A stretch of DNA of 64,000 bases from Chytridium lagenaria (lineage: Eukaryota > Chytridiomycota > Chytridiomycetes > Chytridiales > Chytridiaceae): assembly GCA_025449115.1 (NCBI GenBank), contig JAHLKC010000016.1:1-64000 (forward strand). Reading direction: 5' to 3'. The notes below the pieces were generated by a model. The model was given only the letters and a program-made list of their open reading frames with translations. It searched no databases and was not told where the DNA came from. Positions 58,182-64,000 of the stretch are shown piece by piece (positions within the stretch are counted from its first letter, which is position 1; each line of letters begins with the position of its first letter). The translations under genes were made by a program, and so were the position numbers.

Positions 58182-58799
58182 TCATAGAGTCGCCTCAGCG
58201 TCCAGCTTCTTTACATCAACTGCAAATCCCGCAACCATCCAATACACCTTTTCCGCTCTCTTGCCCACATCTTGATTGATGCGCCCAAGTGTATCTCTGT
58301 AATGTCTACTTGCCATGTACATTGGTACAATCCCCAACCCGACCTCATTACTCACTATCAAGACAGTTCGTCCCTCCTCTACCATTCTATCTATAAACTT
58401 CCCCACTTCCTCCCGCGCAGTCTCATCAAACCCTTTTGCCCAAAGAACAGCCTTCTCATCAACATCTTCAGAGGGGTAATACCCATACCGCTTCATCCAG
58501 TTCCCCAACCACACTGTTAAGCAATCCACAACAACGGTCCGATGCGAGCTCGGAAGCGACACTTTTGAAAGATCAAGGGGTTCTTCAATAGTAAGCCATG
58601 ATGCTGGTGTGGTGGAATTGGCGCCTGTTTGCCGGTCTTGTTTGTGACGATCAATTCGAGCGGACATTTCAGCGTCAGAGGGTCGGGCAGTTGCGATATA
58701 GACGATCGGTGTTTGAGCAGTTGAGGCGAGTCGCTCTGCAAAGGCGGATTTCCCTGAGCGCGCACCACCGACGAGAAGAATGATGCGGGCGTCACCCAT
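58182..58799 (-). CDS. cobU: CobU: adenosylcobinamide kinase/adenosylcobinamide-phosphate guanylyltransferase
   Basis: Single-exon, unbroken frame of about 205 codons; MGDARIILLVGGARSGKS at 58799 is chosen because it places the P-loop at the family position. Motifs follow CobU/CobP: Walker A GGARSGKS; RIDRHKQDR with the histidine region that carries GMP; SWLTIEEPLDL; VVDCLTVWLGNW; VSNEVGLGIVP; GRINQDVG; and VAGFAVDVK near the end. CobU activates adenosylcobinamide by phosphorylation and GDP transfer, making the substrate of CobS, whose gene starts 35 bp away in the opposite direction. Such enzymes are standard in bacteria. A contaminant is unlikely because the neighbour gene is spliced. Confidence 0.93.
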   Translation of the reverse strand: MGDARIILLVGGARSGKSAFAERLASTAQTPIVYIATARPSDAEMSARIDRHKQDRQTGANSTTPASWLTIEEPLDLSKVSLPSSHRTVVVDCLTVWLGNWMKRYGYYPSEDVDEKAVLWAKGFDETAREEVGKFIDRMVEEGRTVLIVSNEVGLGIVPMYMASRHYRDTLGRINQDVGKRAEKVYWMVAGFAVDVKKLDAEATL

Positions 58800-58834
58800 A
58801 GTGCCCCAATTTTTGAACTTCGTCAGAAAAGAAA
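58800..58834. promoter_or_regulatory. 35-bp divergent spacer between cobU and cobS start codons
   Basis: Only 35 bp separate the chosen ATGs. The cobU frame also continues upstream to a Met at 58847, overlapping cobS. Their core promoters and 5' leaders must therefore overlap or lie inside each other's gene. Confidence 0.6.
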
Positions 58835-60266
58835 ATGTCTCATGCATCGAGCGGGGAGGCGGTTGAGAAGACTGTGAACGGAGGAGATGGGGAGAAGGCT
58901 ACAACGTCGACGCACTACAGTGTGTATCCAAAGCCAAAACAGGGGCCGAGTGTACCGAAAGAGGAGGCCTCGTCAGGGTTCTTTGCAAGGGAAATTACAG
59001 CGTTTCTGTCTGGAGTTATGGTGCGATGGGCAATTCCTTTTAAAGTTCTTTCCACTCTTTTCTGTCTTCTTTTCCTTCATTGCTCTCAATTTTCTATGGC
59101 TGATCAGCATGCTTTCCTATCGAACATTCTATACCTGTCTCGTTTTGTTGATTAATTGTTTGGATGTTGTTGTGACATGAGGAGCATATCGGCGTGCCTC
59201 ATTTCTTACCCGCTTTACTTTGTTCTCGCTCATGCATGCGTTCCTTGTTTATTCTTGTTGACTCTTGTTGCTTACAATTTAGTTTTTCACGCGAATCCGG
59301 GGTTCCATCTTGGGTCAACCACAGCATGTACTGGCTTTCCTTGTCAACGGCATACTTCCCTCTCATCGGTATGAAAAAGAGCTGCTGCTTCACTAAGGCT
59401 TCTCGTCTAACTTATATGTCAACTAATTAATCGCTATTGCCATTAAGGTGTCATCGTCGGCCTTCACGGGTTCTTTGCCTACGCTTTCACTACAACTCTC
59501 TGGAGCCCTCCCATCGCCGCAATCGCTTACACCCTCTCTACCGTATACCTCACTGGTGCTTTTTCATGAAGATGGTCTCGCTGATATGTTTGACGGATTT
59601 GGTGGCGGATGGACTAAGGAAGCCGTCTTGAGAATTATGGCGGGACTCGCGGGTCGGTGTATACGGCTGTCTCGGTCTTTTCCTTGTCGTATTGCTCAAA
59701 ATCGCGGGCAATTGTTGATTTAGCGGTGAGGGTCACGGTGCCAGGGGGTGTTATGGAGAAGGCTGTTGGTGTTTTAACGAAATGGCATCCCATCACGTTG
59801 GTCGTTGATACGTGGCCGGCGATTGGAGTTTATGTTTCCGGTGTAGATTACGCGTTGCCGTTACTGCGCATGGCAGGTGCGTTTGTGGCAGCACATGTTC
59901 TTGGTAGATGGTCATGCACTTATCTTCTGTGGAAATACCCATACGTCGAAAACCACTCTGCCGCCGGAAAGGAATTCCTTCTTAAAGTTACGACCACGCG
60001 GTTGTTCTGGACAACGGCGTCGACGGTAGTGATTGTCGGATTTGCGTTGTTGGGGTGTTCCGGCATTCTGGGAGACGCTTCTTGGGGTGTTTGTTGTTGC
60101 GTGCGTTGTGATGGATTGGATGGGGAAGAGAATAGTGACGTGATTGATGGAGTTATCGGAGGACTGCCTTGGCGCTACAAACCAAGTCGTTGAGCTCTGC
60201 ACGTACCTCGCGCTATGTGTGGACTGGGGGCGGTTTGGCGCATGGGTTGTGAAGCAACAGTTGTGA
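58835..60266 (+). CDS. cobS: CobS: adenosylcobinamide-GDP ribazoletransferase (cobalamin synthase)
   Basis: Integral membrane enzyme that joins adenosylcobinamide-GDP to alpha-ribazole (or its phosphate), completing the cobalamin lower loop. Three exons, 58835-59020, 59283-59368 and 59448-60266, with clean GT-AG sites and matching phases. About 60 hydrophilic residues precede the core: [38 protein letters not shown] (the metal-binding family signature), [15 protein letters not shown], and near the end [18 protein letters not shown]. Frame breaks at about 59300, about 59640, about 59720 and about 60160 lie between conserved blocks and look like single-base errors. The spliceosomal introns show the gene is eukaryotic, not bacterial contamination. 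Confidence 0.92.
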
Positions 60267-60496
60267 GATAGATGATGCCTGCGGTAATTTGATTAGATAT
60301 AACTATGTAGGCCATAAAGTGTTTAAAATCGTACTATGTGTCCATCGACCTGTGTCGGGTTGAGAATATTTTGGCTCTTAGATAGTTTTCGAACTTTTCT
60401 CCTGTATGTATTATACCGCTGTTTTTTTTTAGTTTGTGCGAGTTGACAAGAAAAATCGTGTTTCACCTAAATTGAGTGCCATCCAGACTCAACTAG
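60267..60496. other. Tandem spacer cobS to channel gene
   Basis: Short AT-rich spacer with the 3' end of cobS and the channel promoter. Nothing else seen. Confidence 0.5.
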
Positions 60497-63400
60497 ATGG
60501 CACCGTCACCAACGAGGGCATCCTTCAACGAGACCACGCCTTTGCTCAATGGAGATGCTGCAGGAGCTGATAATGGGGTAGGCAGGAGGAAGGAAGTCAT
60601 TCGCGATAGGACTTTCGGGAGCAAGAGCTCTGGCTTCTCCTTGTGGGGATTGCAAAGGAGACGATCTACCCGTCAAAATGTCCTTGGCGATAACGATATT
60701 GAAAGCAGTCGGCAGGAAATTGAAGACAATGTTAAATCGTTAGCATTCAAGACAAAGTCCTACGATGGACCCAATCCCACCTTTCGAGAACGCCTCGCAT
60801 TTTTACTTTGACACTTCAGCGGCAGGTCGATGGTGGGAGATATTCGACTTGCTCCTGAACGTCAGCTTTGTGGCTCTATATATCTACAACACCAGCTACA
60901 GGACCAGGGAGCATCCCGATGAACGCATTCCGATGAGGAACCACGAACTTGACTTCCTTCTCGCCATTTTGATTCTTGGGCAATGGTTTCCTCGTTTTTG
61001 GCTATCGCTGGACCCTGCCACCATGACTTCAATCTTTGCTTTCCTCACAATCATCTCTACGGTACCCGTTATTTTGTTCATCTCTTCTTGAGAGGAACTG
61101 CAACAGAAGGAACTTACCTTGATGCTGGACCTGCTGCCTTCATGTTCGTTAGGTCTGCTTAATGGAGTAATTAACGCGCCGCGTAGATATCCATTCCGAT
61201 TCTGGAGGCTGCATCTTGGGGTCTTGAAGATCGTAAAGCCAAATCGATTCATCTTTCTGAAACTATCAGCAGTCAGTCAGAAAGGGATCGCAATTGTTTT
61301 GACGATCTTTAATCTATTACTCACAGTTACCGCGTTCGTCCATGTGAGTATTGTTCTTTTCATCAAACTTTTCCCATAACTTCGCTTACATGCTACAGAT
61401 GGTTGAGAGGACGCAACATCAGCAACCCGGATTTTGGGACGTCTATTATTGGATTTTCGTAACATCTAGCAGTGGTCTCAGCACAAAAATCGTCCCAGAT
61501 GATGTGCTATCCCGAATCGTTGTTTTGTAAGTCGATTCATTCAATATTGACTAACCTTTATAGATATGTAATGATAAACGGAATTGTTTTTCCTGCCGCC
61601 AGCTTTAACTGAATTAATTGAATTAATCCAAAAAAGATCAAAGTAATTGGCCTTCATTTAGGTATGGAGCTTGTCTAATTTTCTTAACAGGTACTTGCAT
61701 GGGTACAAACCTCATACAAAGCGAGACCATGTTGTAGTCGTTGGAGAGCTTGAGATTCATAGCGTCAAAGATTTCCTTCGTGAATTCTTTTGTGAAGACC
61801 ATGGACCTTCGACAATGTCGACGCGAGTTGTCATGCTGAACCCGGAAGAACCATCCGAAGCACTGAAAGGACTTTTAGTTGATCCATTATAGTAAGCAAG
61901 TATGATCATCTGTTTTTGCTAACCGTATCAGTGCAAATCGCGTTACATACGTTAAAGGTTCGACGATGAATTCGCACGATCTGAGCAAAACCAAGCTTGA
62001 GAATGCGAGAGCGTGCTTTATTTTAAGCGCAAATTATGCAGATCGCGTTACCTCTGAGGTGATGCTGAAGCCGTGATGAGGGCGATTGCAGTGAAAAAAT
62101 ACTCTCGAGAAGCAAAAGTTCTTGCGCAAGTAATTTTACCGCCAAACAAGCTACACTTTGACTCTTTGGGTATGTGGATTCACTTTACTCCATCCTTTAC
62201 TTGATCGTATATGTCTCATTAAAAGTTTCATCTTTTTTTAAAATTGCAAAGCGGAGCATATTCTCTGCTTGGATGAATTCAAGCTTGGAATAATCGCACA
62301 GAATTGTATTGCGTCCGGATTTGCAACTCTCGTCAACATCTTAATCACCTCTATTCCGGAGCCATCAATCAGGTCTTTCCGACGATCATACAATGTTAAG
62401 AAGGGAGGGGCTTGGGTTAAAGAATACGTTCAAGGCTTAAGCATGGAGATTTATTCTGTATGTTCCTGTTTCTTTTTCCTTACCATGTTTTGTCTAATCA
62501 CCCTAATTTGTAATGTACTTAACGTTCACAAATAGGTTACTATGTCAAGGTGCTTCCGCGGCCTAACTTTTAAAGCTGCCGCCGAGCGCATTTTCCTCCG
62601 CCATAACTCCATCCTCTTTGCAATCGCCTCTGCTGAGAAAGATCTCAACGACGACAAGCATTTCTTTCATGACAGCATCCTCATGAATCCCTCCGACTAT
62701 GTCATGCAGGGTGGGGAGCAAGCCTATATGATCGCCATGGACGCTTTCACAGCCGAAAAAGTTGCCGGTGACGCCGATTGGCTTTTGAGGCTAATCGTCA
62801 AGGAGAGGTTGAATGGGAAAAGAACTGGGAGTTTGAAAACTCAGATGACGAGGACGAGCCTAGTTTGGTCAAGAAGTGGTCGCAAAAAGTGACGAATGCT
62901 GTTGCTTGGACTAAAAAAACGAGCTCCGATTCTGTGGACGATGATAATGAGGAGAATGGTGGCTCAACGTCGACAGCTCCTGTGAGACCTGATGAAGTGT
63001 CTTCCGGAAGAGCTAGTCCTATCAAAGAGGCAGCCATCCCTGAGCATATACCCATTCGAAGCACATCATTGTCGACTTTGAAGGTGGACGTGAACGCTAG
63101 CCCTTTAAAAACAACCAACGAGACTCTTTCCCCTGTTGAAGCTGAAGCAACGCCAGAGTCTCCACAAAAAAATCGCTCCGATCTTGTGTTCATGGGAGTC
63201 AAAGGCGAGGGTTACAACGTAGACGTCAACTCTTCCCAAAACCTCGAAATGGCTCTAGCACCCGCACCTCAACCTAAAGCTGATATCTCTGAAAAGCTGC
63301 CGGAAAGCTTCCTAGAAAATCATTTGGTGGACTCTTCATGCCTCGGACTCAGACACCTGTTCCAGCTGAACTCATGACTCCTTCTCCCATCATGACACCA

Positions 63401-64000
63401 AAACCCAGCGACCTCTGTGATCATCTTCTGATTTGTAGTCTTAACACGGATGGCTTCCCGTCCAACCTCGCTTTCCTCCTGGCACCTGTTCGACTTCGAT
63501 ACCCTGAAATGGGTATCGTTATTCTGGCACCGGTCGACCCTGATGACGAAGAACGCGACAGACTCTTGGCCTATAGTCTCGTCCACATCGTTCACGGGTC
63601 AGCGCTTTCCCGAAACAGACTTGAAGAAATGCGGTGTCGAGCGTGGTTCATAAAGCCGTGATTCTGTCATCGTTTAAGGAGAAAAATATGACGGAACGCA
63701 CCGCTGATGCGCCAGCGCTGTTGGCTTTCTGAATATTGAGTCTATTGCTAAAAGTGATGTGTTTATCACGGTGGAATTTTTGCATGCTTCGGTAAGGTTT
63801 GTGATGGTTTTTAATTGACCTTTGGGAGAATATGAAATTGATGGGATCGTGGGATGAGTATTACTCCAAGATTGATGTTTACGGGCATAGTATCCTGCCA
63901 GCATTCGCGAGTGGACATGTGAGATTTTAAACATTCTTATCAATGACTAACTTTGATTGTTTCCAGGTGTTTTCAAAGTCCATGCTCAACACTCTCTTAG
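60497..64000 (+). CDS. Slo/BK-type channel with two RCK domains, altered selectivity filter, 3' end cut
   Basis: After a charged N-terminus (MAPSPTRASFNETTPLLNGD) come the membrane segments: AGRWWEIFDLLLNVSFVAL, a segment with APRRYPFRFWRLHL, and an S5-like GIAIVLTIFNLLLTVTAFVH. The pore then reads VYYWIFVTSSSGLST followed by KIVPDDVLSRI. RCK1 begins DHVVVVGELEIHSVKDFL and contains SEALKGLL, DLSKTKLENARACFIL and EFKLGIIAQNC. RCK2 includes CDHLLICSLNTDGF and IVHGSALSRNRLEE. Order and motifs match Slo1/BK channels. The K+ filter (normally TVGYGD) is absent. Breaks near 60795 and 61080. The gene runs off the right end. Confidence 0.82.

Noticed and set aside
58182..60266. Bacterial contamination or very recent bacterial transfer of cobU/cobS
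   Set aside because: cobS has two phase-matched GT-AG introns and both neighbours are ordinary fungal-type genes; cobU alone could not settle it.
1..64000. Programmed ribosomal frameshifting as the cause of the many frame changes
   Set aside because: The breaks are spread over unrelated genes, have no common slippery site or downstream structure, and differ between the two VWD copies.
1..64000. tRNA genes, rRNA, CRISPR arrays and transposable elements
   Set aside because: I found no tRNA-like T-loop motif, no rRNA stretch, no spacer-repeat array, and no transposase or reverse transcriptase motif. A covariance-model scan would be needed to rule out small RNAs fully.

Overview
The window looks like nuclear DNA of a zoosporic, early-diverging fungus, most likely a chytrid. 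Genes are split by short GT-AG introns, mostly 40-130 nt. The content mixes fungal genes (NoxR, PHO89, Glo3, Dcd1, EB1) with genes fungi mostly lost but flagellated lineages may keep: a CatSper-like channel, full-length vinculin, a Slo/BK-type channel and cobalamin-salvage enzymes. The species cannot be named from sequence alone. About 24 genes are recognised, plus one gene fragment. Many genes carry 1-nt indels, often in short homopolymers, that break otherwise excellent protein matches. Two near-identical copies of one gene carry different indels that correct each other, so most breaks look like assembly errors rather than pseudogenes.

Layout. 0-6.5 kb: a thioesterase-like gene (-), a secreted VWD-domain gene (+) and NoxR (+). 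6.9-15.1 kb: CatSper-like channel (-), PHO89-type phosphate transporter (-), pyruvate dehydrogenase kinase (-). 16.1-21.9 kb: a Sel1-repeat protein with a CaaX tail (-) and a transmembrane coiled-coil protein of unknown role (-). 22.3-33.5 kb: a patch of duplicated and secreted genes. It holds two PAQR receptors (+), a lipocalin (-), a LigB/DODA dioxygenase (-) with a truncated second copy, an inverted second VWD copy (-), and a secreted protein made of 14-residue GN-A-Q-N repeats (+). 34.2-46.1 kb: ankyrin/DIL protein (-), Glo3 ArfGAP (+), a new-looking ubiquitin-like/Zn/transmembrane protein (+), vinculin (-). 46.3-52.2 kb: two tandem paralogues joining an MLKL-like helical bundle to a CHORD-like zinc module and long beta-rich regions. 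52.3-57.6 kb: dCMP deaminase (-), a Pro-rich unknown (-), EB1 (-). 58.2-60.3 kb: cobU and cobS head to head, start codons 35 bp apart. 60.5 kb to the end: a Slo/BK-like channel (+), cut by the window edge.

How the genes fit together. CobU and CobS catalyse consecutive steps of cobalamin lower-loop assembly, and their tight divergent arrangement in a fungus is the clearest candidate for an undescribed system. The tandem MLKL-like/CHORD-like genes are the best candidate for an unknown signalling or self/non-self response family. CatSper, Slo/BK, vinculin, EB1, NoxR and Glo3 fit a motile, adhering cell with active calcium signalling and cytoskeletal control, but they are not an operon.
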